From positions 1 to 20,411 of the forward strand of contig JACPVD010000108.1 of assembly GCA_016191895.1 (NCBI GenBank): DNA of 20,411 nt, given 5' to 3'. Positions 5,588 through 13,629 of the stretch are shown here, piece by piece. Position 1 is the stretch's first letter. The number at the start of each line of letters is the position of its first letter. A model generated the notes under the pieces. It did not search any database, had not been told where the DNA came from, and saw only the letters and a program-made list of their open reading frames with translations. Source of the stretch: Chloroflexota bacterium. GTDB lineage: Bacteria; Chloroflexota; Anaerolineae; Anaerolineales; Villigracilaceae. The position numbers were made by a program, and so were the translations under genes.

Positions 5588-8560
5588 TTACGGCAGGTTG
5601 AAGGTTTTCACGAGGAAGACCGCCATTTGTGCGCGTGTGACGTTATCGTTCGGGCAGTAGAGATTGGTTCCGCATCCGCTGGTAATGCCATCTGCTGCGA
5701 GCTTTTCGATCCAATCTGCAGCGAAGGAGCCGACAGGCACATCGGTGAATATGCCGGTGGCGGTCGGTGGGACGTATGCCGCGCCATACTTGCCCCTGAG
5801 CAGGAAGATCGCCATTTGCGCGCGGGTAACGTTGGAGTTTGGACAGTAGAGGTTGGTTCCGCAGCCGCCGGTGATTCCTTCGGCGAAGAATTGTTCGATC
5901 CATGCCGCGGCAAATGCAGTGGCGGGTACGTCAGTGAAGATGGAGCCTGTGGCTGCCGGAGGCGTATAGACGCTGCCATGCATGCCGCGCAGGATGAAAA
6001 TCGCCATTTGCGCGCGGGTGACCGTGGCATCGGGACAATAGGCCAACGGGCTGGTGGTACAGCCAGCGGTGATGCCGGCGTTGTACAACCGTTCGATGAA
6101 TGTATAGGCCCAGTATGTGATGGGTACATCTGTAAAGGTCGTGGGAGTTCCAAACACAGCATGGACCGTCTGGGCGGAGGACATTGTTACCGCGCAAGTG
6201 CCGGTTCCGGAACATCCGCCTCCGATCCACCCGTTGAAGGGGATGCCAGCGTCGGGAGTGGCGGTGAGTGTGACGATCGTGCCGGCATTAAAGGCCACCG
6301 AGCAGGTTGCGCCGCAGTCGATTCCGCCCACATCGCTTGTGATCACGCCTGTGCCGGTGCCCACCTTGCTGACCAGCAGGAGATAGGACGATGCGGATAC
6401 ATTGAACGTAGCTGTAACTGATTGAGCTGAGCTCATTGTCACATCACAGGTGCCTGTTCCCGTACAACCACCGCCAGTCCAACCTGCAAATGTCGAGCCT
6501 GTATCCGGGGTGGCTGTTAGAGTGACCACCGTGCCGGTATTGAAGGCGGACGAACAAGCCAGACCGCAATTGATACCAGTCGGGTTACTGGTTACAGTAC
6601 CGGTGCCGGTACCGTTCTTGGTTAAATCCAATGTATAAGTTGTGACACCGGAAACATTGAAAGTTGCCACAACCGCCCGGGCGGCGCTCATGGTAACCTG
6701 ACAGGTGCCGGTGCCGGAACATCCCTCGCCGGACCAACCAGCAAACGTGGAGCCTGCATCGGGGCTGGCTGTGAGCGTAACCAAAGTGCCGCTGTTGAAA
6801 AGGAAGGAACAAGTCGCTCCACAATTCACCCCCGCCGGCGAACTGGTAACGAGACCCGTGCCTGTACCCAATTTGACAACGCTTAGATTATAGGTGGGGG
6901 TGGCATTGCTGTTGAATGTGGCATATACCGCTTTCGCATCACTCATGGTGACCTGACAGGTGCCAGTGCCGGAACAACCCTCGCCGCTCCAGCCAGCAAA
7001 CGTGGAGCCGGAGTCTGCGACAGCTGTCAATGTGACGATGGTATTGAGCGCAAACGGATACAAGCAGGTCGCGCCACAGCTGATTCCCGACGGCGAACTG
7101 GCCACCGTGCCTGAGCCCGCGCCGTTCTTGCTAACGAATAGATACGCGCCAGATATGAATACGCCTGTGACTGTCTTTGCAGCATCCATGGTGACCTGGC
7201 ATGTGCCTGTACCCGAACACCCTCCACCGCTCCAGCCGTTGAAAATGGATCCTGGGTCGGGAGTGGCAGTTAATGTCACCACCGTGTCCTTGATGTAATC
7301 TTCATTGCATCCTGCGCCGGAACCGCAAGAGATTCCGTCAGGACTGCTGGAGATGGTGCCTGTCCCGGAACTGCCTGTTTTATTAACAGTCAGTTTATAT
7401 AAAACTGCTTCGTAGGCACCGATGTCGCACACCGTCCCTTGCGGGCGTACGGTATTGCGTTGATCGACATTTCCAACCGTTGTGCAGGTGGCGGCATCGC
7501 CAGTATTGAGCGCCGGGGATATCTGGCCTATGGACATGGTCTGGGTGGGACCGCCGTTGCTGGCAAGAGAACCAAGAACTGGATCTGCCGTGGAGTACGG
7601 AGCGGAACATGCAAAGGTGGAAGTTGCATTATTTTCGATGATATTCTTGGTATTGGTGCCAAGTGTGCCGCCGGCATAGTAACAATCGAAACCGCTGGGC
7701 GAATTGGCAAGGATTACGTTCGCCATATTCAGCGTGCCCGCATTTTGATCCACCCCTCCGCCGACCACGGAAGCGGAATTCCCGGAAAATGTACTGTTGC
7801 GGATCGTGATGGTGCCGGCATTGAAAATGCCGCCGCCGCTTGAAGCGGAATTCCCGGAGAAGGTGCTGTTTGAAATGGTGACCGTGCCGCCGGCATTGTA
7901 GATTGCGCCGCCGTTGCCGCTCGATGCTCCATTACCCGAGAATGTGCTCCCATCCACGGTCAATGTGCCGGAATTGTAAATGCCGCCACCGCCGCTTGAA
8001 TTTGCGCTTGTGCCATTGGCAGTATTGGAGGATATGGTGCTGTCGGTCACGGTTAATGTGCCGGAGTTATAGATGCCGCCGCCCTTGCCCGATGCCGAAT
8101 TGGCATTATTTCCCGAGATGGTGCTGTTCAAAACAGTCAGGGTGCCCAAATTGCGGATGCCGCCGCCCGTACCCGCCCCCAGATTATTGACGATGTTTAA
8201 CGTATTCAACGTTACCGTCGTCCCTCCGTTGATGAGAAACGCGCGGACATCGATGCCGTCGAGCGTGACCGGCGTGGCAAGTGTCGAACCGTCGATGGTC
8301 AGGTTGACGGAAATGGACAATTCCGATTCCAGCGTGATTGTCTGCCCGGAAAGACCCGCGCCAAAATTAATGGTGTCGCCTCCGGAAGCCGCGGCAATTG
8401 CTGCGCGGAGCGAACCTGCACCGCTGTCTGCGTTGCTGGTGACGGTGATGGTGGCGGCTCTTGCCGGCGTTGCCTGAACAAGCATCGACGTTACAACAAG
8501 CAAGATAGTTAAGATGCGCATTATGGATTTGCCGGTGGATAGGGTGGTGTTCGATTTCAT
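5588..8560 (-). CDS. Secreted multi-domain surface protein: beta-helix, InlB-type repeats, three SLH repeats
   Basis: The product is 990 residues. Residues 1-35 form a Sec signal peptide with a hydrophobic core (ILTILLVVTSMLV) and an ARA cleavage site. Residues 36-300 resemble CSLREA/polymorphic outer-membrane-type beta-helices: SLRAAI, then repeated STFSGNSAS and GGGIYNSGTLT units. Residues 346-385 match the 'choice-of-anchor Q' end (SPALNTGD, CDIGAYEA). Residues 388-803 hold five InlB-type repeats. Residues 807-990 hold three SLH repeats, each with VTRAQMA(I/V)F. The start is set by GGAGG 6 nt upstream; an in-frame TTG further upstream has no support. It is probably an exported adhesin or matrix-binding protein tethered to the cell surface. 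No partner gene is adjacent, and it stands alone between palindromic spacers. Confidence 0.88.
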   Translation of the reverse strand: MKSNTTLSTGKSIMRILTILLVVTSMLVQATPARAATITVTSNADSGAGSLRAAIAAASGGDTINFGAGLSGQTITLESELSISVNLTIDGSTLATPVTLDGIDVRAFLINGGTTVTLNTLNIVNNLGAGTGGGIRNLGTLTVLNSTISGNNANSASGKGGGIYNSGTLTVTDSTISSNTANGTSANSSGGGGIYNSGTLTVDGSTFSGNGASSGNGGAIYNAGGTVTISNSTFSGNSASSGGGIFNAGTITIRNSTFSGNSASVVGGGVDQNAGTLNMANVILANSPSGFDCYYAGGTLGTNTKNIIENNATSTFACSAPYSTADPVLGSLASNGGPTQTMSIGQISPALNTGDAATCTTVGNVDQRNTVRPQGTVCDIGAYEAVLYKLTVNKTGSSGTGTISSSPDGISCGSGAGCNEDYIKDTVVTLTATPDPGSIFNGWSGGGCSGTGTCQVTMDAAKTVTGVFISGAYLFVSKNGAGSGTVASSPSGISCGATCLYPFALNTIVTLTAVADSGSTFAGWSGEGCSGTGTCQVTMSDAKAVYATFNSNATPTYNLSVVKLGTGTGLVTSSPAGVNCGATCSFLFNSGTLVTLTASPDAGSTFAGWSGEGCSGTGTCQVTMSAARAVVATFNVSGVTTYTLDLTKNGTGTGTVTSNPTGINCGLACSSAFNTGTVVTLTATPDTGSTFAGWTGGGCTGTGTCDVTMSSAQSVTATFNVSASSYLLLVSKVGTGTGVITSDVGGIDCGATCSVAFNAGTIVTLTATPDAGIPFNGWIGGGCSGTGTCAVTMSSAQTVHAVFGTPTTFTDVPITYWAYTFIERLYNAGITAGCTTSPLAYCPDATVTRAQMAIFILRGMHGSVYTPPAATGSIFTDVPATAFAAAWIEQFFAEGITGGCGTNLYCPNSNVTRAQMAIFLLRGKYGAAYVPPTATGIFTDVPVGSFAADWIEKLAADGITSGCGTNLYCPNDNVTRAQMAVFLVKTFNLP
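5591..6142 (-). other. Three SLH repeats (surface anchor cassette, copy 1)
   Basis: The last 184 residues hold three S-layer-homology repeats, each with an FTDVP start, WIE/FIE helix, GIT-GC...YCP segment and VTRAQMA(I/V)F helix. The Cys pair around the GIT-GC / YCP loop could be a disulphide. The cassette is closely similar in order, length and spacing to the C-terminus of the gene at 17615-19132. DNA identity is clearly lower than protein similarity, so this is an old paralogous module rather than a recent copy. Confidence 0.85.
6152..7399 (-). repeat. Five tandem InlB-type (Flg_new_2-like) repeats, about 80 residues each
   Basis: The repeats cover protein residues 388-468, 471-549, 556-634, 641-719 and 725-803. 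Each follows the pattern K.GTGTV.S.P.GI.CG..C....F..GT.VTLTA.PD.GS.F.GW.G.GCSGTGTC.VTM..A..V.A.F. Every unit keeps four cysteines in two pairs, CG..C and GC.GTGTC, with five or more residues between the first pair in unit 1. Units 2 and 3 are the most alike in DNA, suggesting the latest duplication. Confidence 0.8.
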
Positions 8561-8563
8561 AGT

Positions 8564-8571
8564 CTTCCTCC
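8564..8571 (-). promoter_or_regulatory. Ribosome-binding site of the SLH/InlB-repeat gene
   Basis: The minus strand reads GGAGGAAG, with GGAGG ending 6 nt before the ATG at 8560. This selects that ATG over the downstream in-frame ATG that precedes RILTILLVV. Confidence 0.8.
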
Positions 8572-8773
8572 AAGGGAGATCAAGATATGTTCTGCCCCGG
8601 CGCAAACGCCGTAGTCCTTCAGGTAAATACAGGCGCCTGGGGAGTTTTAGCCTGTTCGATGATATATTTTACAACGAAAAAACTGGAAATGCGAACGAAA
8701 TCCCGGCGGGACTTTAATATGCCATACAAATTTGTTAATACAGATTGCGACGAGCTTATAACAACCGTCGTCG

Positions 8774-8826
8774 GGAGTCCCGGGGTTCCACTTCGGGACC
8801 GTCTGCAAGTAGAACTTCGAGGCTCC
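8774..8826. repeat. GGAGTCC-bordered dispersed repeat (copy 1)
   Basis: It begins GGAGTCCCGG, contains CCACTTCGGGA, then GCAAG, AGAACTT and ends GGCTCC. It aligns over its whole length with 17431-17486, with a 3-nt gap and scattered differences. It lies in the 273-bp spacer 8561-8833 between the SLH gene start and the glycosyltransferase stop. Apart from a CGGCG/CGCCG hairpin in the SLH leader (about 8595-8612), no other element stands out there. Confidence 0.65.
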
Positions 8827-8833
8827 GCGCGGC

Positions 8834-10150
8834 TTACCCCGCCCACATATCGAACATATACATGGCGCACATCATTCCCATGAGCAACATGCTGGCGATC
8901 GTCCATACGCGGTCTAAGATGGGGTTTTTCCCGAGGCGGCTGAGAAATAAAAATACAGGCGGCGCGGCAAGGACGTAGCGGTACATCCCCTGCGCGGGGC
9001 CGCTAGCAAACGAAAGAAACACAACTAAAAAACCAAAGATGGCAAGGTCGGGGTGGCGTTTGAACCCGGCAATACAGGCGGCAAAGCCGATGATGATGCC
9101 AAGCCACTCGACAAAATAATATGCGGCGGCCTGCGGATTGTTCCCGAATATGGATTTGAATCCATCCGACCAGGCGATGAAGGCATACCCCAGCGAGAGG
9201 AATCCGCGCCCGAAGAATTCCCCTTCCACGAGGCTGAACGCCAGCCCGTAGTAGGAAACCTTCCAGAGCAGGAACGCGATGATCGGAGCAGAGGCAACTG
9301 TCCCGTTAAGGACGACGCGCCAGGGAATCCCATGATGATACACCTGGCTCCATTCCAAATCCAGTTCGAGCCATTCCATTTCTTTTATCCATGAAATCAA
9401 AATTGGAATCGCGAGCACAACTCCAACGGCGCGGGTGAAGGTGGCCAGCACCGCGACGAGCGCCGCCCAGCCGCGATACCCGCGCCGTGACAGCAAGAGA
9501 CTCGTAAATGCGAGACCAACGAACAGGCCTTCGGTATAAATCTCCGCGAGAAAAAAACCGCTGGGAAAGATGAGCAGGTAAAACGCCGCGCGGACGCCGC
9601 CGATGTTGTCGAGTTCTTCGCGGGCCAGTTCATACAGGGACAGCATTGCCGCGAGAGTTCCGAGCATCGATACGATCACGCCGGCAAGCGAAGCGGTGGC
9701 GATGGGATTCATCCCGAAGATCGAAAGTGGAATCGCAAACAGGCGAATCATCATCGGGTAAAACGGGAAGAAGGCGTAACTGAGCGAGATGCCCGGCGTT
9801 GTGATCGATTCGGCAGGAATGACGAACGGCCAATACCCGCTGCCTGTGGATTCGCCGCCGACGTTGCCGCGAATTCGCGCCGGGCCCGGGTCTTCGTACC
9901 CACCGACGGCGATGGCGAGATAATATTCCGAGTCCCATGCAACGTGACGGTTGAGAAACGGCTCGTTGAGATAGACCTTTCCATTCTGGCTGCCGGGTGT
10001 GGTTTCTGTGGCTGTCCATTCAAGGGCATGGTCCGGTGGTTGGATGGTATAACGCGACGGAAGCAATACATGATACGCCAGCATGACCAGCGCCCAGCCC
10101 AGCCAGATTCCGAGGATTGTTCGATGATGAAGATTGCGAAGCATACGCAT
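8834..10150 (-). CDS. PIG-V-like integral membrane glycosyltransferase (GT-C fold)
   Basis: This 438-residue polytopic membrane protein has a first hydrophobic helix near residues 11-30 and many more beyond 120. The large first loop carries HVAWDSEYYLAIAVGGYE (69-86), with the Trp-Asp pair expected for the catalytic acidic site of GT-C enzymes. AFFPFYPMMIRL (126-137) matches the 'FFPLYP' motif of PIG-V/GPI-mannosyltransferase-II-like bacterial proteins. These transfer sugars, usually mannose, from lipid-linked donors outside the membrane; the acceptor here is unknown. The ATG overlaps the stop of the upstream permease (TAATG), so it is cotranscribed with the sugar transporter. An extended frame upstream of 10150 only reads through the permease gene and is not used. 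Confidence 0.8.
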   Translation of the reverse strand: MRMLRNLHHRTILGIWLGWALVMLAYHVLLPSRYTIQPPDHALEWTATETTPGSQNGKVYLNEPFLNRHVAWDSEYYLAIAVGGYEDPGPARIRGNVGGESTGSGYWPFVIPAESITTPGISLSYAFFPFYPMMIRLFAIPLSIFGMNPIATASLAGVIVSMLGTLAAMLSLYELAREELDNIGGVRAAFYLLIFPSGFFLAEIYTEGLFVGLAFTSLLLSRRGYRGWAALVAVLATFTRAVGVVLAIPILISWIKEMEWLELDLEWSQVYHHGIPWRVVLNGTVASAPIIAFLLWKVSYYGLAFSLVEGEFFGRGFLSLGYAFIAWSDGFKSIFGNNPQAAAYYFVEWLGIIIGFAACIAGFKRHPDLAIFGFLVVFLSFASGPAQGMYRYVLAAPPVFLFLSRLGKNPILDRVWTIASMLLMGMMCAMYMFDMWAG

Positions 10151-11229
10151 TATTTTTCCATTCCGGTGACGACCATGTCGCGCATGAAGTAACGTTGTGA
10201 AATGATCAACACAATGACCGGAACGATCATCAGAATCAACGCCCCGGCCTGTAATTGATTTTGGATCGGCGCGAGGCTTTGAAAACTTTGCACGCCGAAG
10301 GAGATGGGGGAGAGGTCGCGGCTGACGCTGAGATATAGCGCGGCCTGCCTTGTTTCGTTCCACATGTAGAAGAAGTGCAGGAGTGAAACGGTGATCACGG
10401 TCGGCCATGATTGGGGCAGGATGACTTGAAAAAGAATCCGCAACGGCCCCGCGCCGTCGAGCATGGCTGCTTCATCCATGTCTTTGGGGATGCTCTTGAA
10501 GTTCTGCCGAAGAAGGAAAATATAAACCGCGTTCCCAAAAAAGAATGGCACAAGAATGGGAAGCCATGATCCATCCCAGTTCAGGACGCGCGCGAAGAAG
10601 AAATAGGTCGGGATAAGCGTGACCTTTTCGGGAATCAAAATGGTGGCGATCAACGCATAAAAGAACAGGTTTCCGCCGGGCAGGGGAAAACGCGAGAACC
10701 CGTACGCCACAACGATCGACGAAAGCAAAACTCCGATCTCGCTGATGATTGTCATCACGAAGGTGTTCCTCACCATCTGCGGAATGGGCAGGGCTTCGAA
10801 GAGATTCTTGAAATTATCGAGTGTGGGGTGAAATTCATACACGCCCTTCAGCTTTCTCCAGCTTCCATCCCATTGGATCAGTCCTTCATCGGGATGCTGT
10901 GGGTCGATAAACTGACTGGAGGTCTGCTTCGGAATCACCAGCGCGAGTTGACGGGTTTCGCCGCCCGGCATGGGCACGTTATAAACAAGGCGTTCCTTTC
11001 CCTGATATTCATAACGCACCTGACGTGACGGGTACGCCGGCGCGTTTCGATCGCCTAATTGCGGCCCTTCCATGAAAGCGGTCGCCACCATGTAAAGCAG
11101 TGGAAACAAATAAGCAAAGAGCATGAAGAAGATGAACAGGTTGAACAGCCCGGCGCCGATTGCCTCCCACAAACGCAGGGAAAGGTAATTATGCGGTTCG
11201 AGCCATTTGCGGCGTGAAGGTGAAGTCAT
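10150..11229 (-). CDS. CUT1-family sugar ABC transporter permease (MalG-like) with large extracellular insertion
   Basis: This 359-residue inner-membrane protein has TM1 at about 24-50, further helices from about 157, and the EAA loop DEAAMLDGAGPLRILFQVILP (252-272) that docks on the ATPase. MalG-type permeases are usually about 280 residues. The excess is a hydrophilic stretch at about 55-140 between TM1 and the core, on the outer side by the usual topology. It partners the MalF-like permease immediately upstream. I place the start at ATG 11229, which has AAGGA 9 nt upstream; an in-frame TTG at 11235 would leave too short a spacing and overlaps the upstream stop. Substrate binding protein and ATPase are not in the window. 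Confidence 0.9.
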   Translation of the reverse strand: MTSPSRRKWLEPHNYLSLRLWEAIGAGLFNLFIFFMLFAYLFPLLYMVATAFMEGPQLGDRNAPAYPSRQVRYEYQGKERLVYNVPMPGGETRQLALVIPKQTSSQFIDPQHPDEGLIQWDGSWRKLKGVYEFHPTLDNFKNLFEALPIPQMVRNTFVMTIISEIGVLLSSIVVAYGFSRFPLPGGNLFFYALIATILIPEKVTLIPTYFFFARVLNWDGSWLPILVPFFFGNAVYIFLLRQNFKSIPKDMDEAAMLDGAGPLRILFQVILPQSWPTVITVSLLHFFYMWNETRQAALYLSVSRDLSPISFGVQSFQSLAPIQNQLQAGALILMIVPVIVLIISQRYFMRDMVVTGMEK

Positions 11230-11231
11230 AC

Positions 11232-12134
11232 TCAAGCGTCCTTATCCGGGTAATAGACCCATCGTCGGGCGGATGAAAACAACGCCACGACCACGACCAT
11301 GACAATGATGAAAAAGAACCATGCGAGGCTGGCGGCATATCCCAAATCCATTTTGTCGAAAAGAATATACGAGACATACCCATCGTATGGCGAAAAACTT
11401 CCGCTGAAGACGTTGCCGCGGTCGAGCAGGATCACGCCGCCGAAAACGGCGATCAGGTTGATGACGATGGCGAAAAAGATCGCCGGCGAAATGAGCGGCA
11501 GGGTGATGTAGAAGAATCGCACGAGCGGACCCGCGCCATCGACCCGCGCCGCCTCCTGAATCTCCGGCGGCAGGCCTTGCAAAGCCCCGAGCATGATCAA
11601 CATCCCCGGGCCGATAGACCACAACGAACTGATCCCAAAAAGGAACGCCACCGCCGCGCCGGAATACAGATCGTTGAAGCCGGTCAGTCCCAGCGGATGA
11701 AGGATGATTTTGTTCAACCAGCCCGTAGAGGGGTCTACAAACCCGATCCACATGAAGAAAACCGCCACGCCGGGAACAATGCTTGGAAGAAAGAACAACG
11801 TCCGCATGGTATTGCCGAATTTCAAGCGCGGATTTCCCAGCATGGACGCAAGAAGAATGGACGCAACCAGTTGAAGCGGGATGGTGGAGATTCCAACCGC
11901 AACGGTCTCGAACAACACATATCCCACCGCTTCATCATGAAGCAGGCGGATGTAATTCTCGAACCCGGTAAATCGGGTTTGTTCCGGCGTGAGCAGTTGA
12001 AAGTTTGTAAATGAAATTCCCAGCGAGGCGAGGATGGGAAGAAGTTTAAAGAGCAACAGCCCGATAATCCAGGGGGAGATCAACAGCAGGCCAAATCTCT
12101 GGTCGTAACGAAGGCGGTATTTGTTTTTTGTCAT
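11232..12134 (-). CDS. CUT1-family sugar ABC transporter permease (MalF-like)
   Basis: This 300-residue protein has six likely membrane helices and the EAA motif EAARVDGAGPLVRFFYITLP (194-213). FGLLLISPWIIGLLLFKLLP near the N-terminus and FFLPSIVPGVAVFFMW (114-129) are typical of the family. With the MalG-like partner it forms the transmembrane channel for a sugar or oligosaccharide. The enzymes upstream suggest a beta-linked disaccharide, which is an inference. The start is uncertain between ATG 12134 and ATG 12146; neither has a strong ribosome-binding site. A longer frame to 12197 runs into the palindrome and is rejected. Confidence 0.9.
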   Translation of the reverse strand: MTKNKYRLRYDQRFGLLLISPWIIGLLLFKLLPILASLGISFTNFQLLTPEQTRFTGFENYIRLLHDEAVGYVLFETVAVGISTIPLQLVASILLASMLGNPRLKFGNTMRTLFFLPSIVPGVAVFFMWIGFVDPSTGWLNKIILHPLGLTGFNDLYSGAAVAFLFGISSLWSIGPGMLIMLGALQGLPPEIQEAARVDGAGPLVRFFYITLPLISPAIFFAIVINLIAVFGGVILLDRGNVFSGSFSPYDGYVSYILFDKMDLGYAASLAWFFFIIVMVVVVALFSSARRWVYYPDKDA

Positions 12135-12164
12135 TGAATATCTCATGTCACGCAAAACCGGGGT

Positions 12165-12207
12165 GTGGGGAGTTGTGAGCGCGCGAAGCGCGCTCACAAC
12201 TCCCCAC
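12165..12207. repeat. 43-bp perfect palindrome, core GAGCGCGC/GCGCGCTC (copy 2)
   Basis: Arms of 20 bp (12165-12184 and 12188-12207) pair perfectly around a GAA loop. The central 19 bp is the reverse complement of the centre of copy 1 at 5518-5560. The outer arm GTGGGGAGTTGT differs from GTGTGATGTTTT of copy 1 but is fully complementary to its own partner. CGCAA upstream, and CACTT then TCCCT downstream, also resemble copy 1. It sits between GH1 and the MalF-like permease inside the probable operon, so it could affect mRNA stability or partial termination. Confidence 0.85.
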
Positions 12208-12240
12208 TTCTCCCTTCTTTTTGAAAAGATACGGAGTATC

Positions 12241-13608
12241 TCAAAACCCGTTCCTCTTGATGACCGTCCGGTACCACTTGGCGCTGTCTTTCAAGATGCG
12301 TTCCTGCGTTTCGTAGTTGACCCAGATGATCCCGAAGCGTTGGGAATACCCGAACGACCACTCGAAATTATCCATCAACGACCAGACGAAATATCCCGCC
12401 AACGGAATGCCCGCCTGCATGGCGCGATGCGCCGCGGCGAAGTGCGTCTTCAAATAATTCGCGCGGTACACATCCGGGATATTTCCATGTTCATCCGGCG
12501 GTGTGGAGTAGCTCGCACCGTTTTCAGTAATGTATACCTTGCGCGGCAGGTAATCGAAATACACGCGGCTCAAAATTCCAGTGAGGCCGTCGGGGAAGTT
12601 TTCCCAATCCATCTCCGTCCAGTGTTCGGGAGTCTTCGGCATGGGGAAGTCGATCTGCGGGTCATTGCCTGGGTCAGTGGAACGATGCAGGTTACGGCCG
12701 TAATAATTCAAGCCGATGAAATCCGTCGGCGCGGCAATGACCGCCATATCGTCGGCTTTCACAAAATCCAAACCGTTCGGGTGTCCGCCGAAACTTGAGA
12801 AATGTTCCGCCATGTCGGCGGGATACCCGCGCCCGTAGAGTGGATCGGCAAACCAGCGGAACCATTTACCGTCGTCGAGACGCGCAATATCCATATCCAT
12901 TTTGCTGTTCGAGGCCGCCACCTTCCAGCCGATGTTGAGCGTGATACCGACCTCTGAATTTGGACTGTTGCGGCGAATCACCGGCACCGCCCAGCCATGA
13001 GAAAGCAAAAGGTGGTGCGCGGTCTTTAATGCAAGAGCATAGGTTGGGTCTTTGATTCCCGGCGCATGGACTCCTGTTTCATAACCCAGCCACGCAACCA
13101 CCGCCGGCTCATTATGCGTGATCCAGTTCTTTACCCGGTCGCCAAGCGCGCGGGAGACGACATCCGCATATTCGACAAACGCTTCCGCGGTGGAGCGCGC
13201 CGTCCAGCCGCCTTCATCTTCGAGAACTTGCGGAAGATCCCAATGCTCCAGCGTGACGAACGGGGTGATATTTGCCGCAAGCAGGCCGTCCACAAGTTTG
13301 TTGTAGAAGTCGAGTCCTTTTTGGTTGACCTTCCCGCGCCCGGCGGGCAACACACGCGGCCATGAGATCGAAAAACGATACGCCTTCAACCCGAGTTTTT
13401 TCATCAGGCCGATGTCTTTTTTCCACAGGCGGTAATGATCATTCGCCGTATCGCCGGTATCACCGTTGAGAATCTTGCCCGGCGTATGCGCGAACCGATC
13501 CCATGTCGACTCGCCCTTACCGTGTTTATTCCACGCGCCTTCGATCTGATACGAAGCCGTTGCCGCCCCCCAGATGAAATCATTGGGAAAATTGATTTTG
13601 TTTTTCAT
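12241..13608 (-). CDS. GH1 family beta-glucosidase
   Basis: This 455-residue protein is collinear with GH1. FPNDFIWGAATASYQIEGAW (7-26) is the N-terminal signature. WITHNEP (162-168) carries the acid/base Glu167. VYITENGASY (358-367) carries the nucleophile Glu362. The aglycone/sugar-binding segment WSLMDNFEWSFGY (409-421) is complete. It hydrolyses beta-linked disaccharides or aryl glycosides such as cellobiose to glucose with retention. No signal peptide is seen, so it acts in the cytoplasm on imported sugar. GGAG lies 6 nt before the ATG. It is followed by the palindrome and the sugar permeases, and preceded by the mutarotase-fold gene and GH94, all on the same strand. Confidence 0.95.
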   Translation of the reverse strand: MKNKINFPNDFIWGAATASYQIEGAWNKHGKGESTWDRFAHTPGKILNGDTGDTANDHYRLWKKDIGLMKKLGLKAYRFSISWPRVLPAGRGKVNQKGLDFYNKLVDGLLAANITPFVTLEHWDLPQVLEDEGGWTARSTAEAFVEYADVVSRALGDRVKNWITHNEPAVVAWLGYETGVHAPGIKDPTYALALKTAHHLLLSHGWAVPVIRRNSPNSEVGITLNIGWKVAASNSKMDMDIARLDDGKWFRWFADPLYGRGYPADMAEHFSSFGGHPNGLDFVKADDMAVIAAPTDFIGLNYYGRNLHRSTDPGNDPQIDFPMPKTPEHWTEMDWENFPDGLTGILSRVYFDYLPRKVYITENGASYSTPPDEHGNIPDVYRANYLKTHFAAAHRAMQAGIPLAGYFVWSLMDNFEWSFGYSQRFGIIWVNYETQERILKDSAKWYRTVIKRNGF

Positions 13609-13629
13609 GTCTGCTCCATTTCTACATGC

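Noticed and set aside
5513..6421. Plus-strand open frame of 302 codons antisense to the SLH repeats
   Set aside because: It begins in the palindrome and mirrors the repeats on the opposite strand; its composition is Gly/Cys/Arg-rich with no recognisable motif or ribosome-binding site. The minus-strand protein is clearly the real one.
6152..7399. Repetitive DNA considered as a mobile or satellite repeat
   Set aside because: The periodicity is in frame and explained by the tandem InlB-type protein repeats.
8590..8620. Leader of the SLH gene considered as a c-di-GMP or other riboswitch
   Set aside because: Only a CGGCG/CGCCG hairpin is visible; the conserved core of known riboswitch classes could not be matched by eye.
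10151..10408. N-terminal extension of the PIG-V-like glycosyltransferase
   Set aside because: It lies inside the permease coding region in another frame and is rich in His/Arg without hydrophobic pattern; the ATG at 10150 overlaps the permease stop in a typical coupled arrangement.
12135..12197. Longer start of the MalF-like permease
   Set aside because: The extra residues are encoded by the palindrome and have no membrane-protein character or ribosome-binding site.
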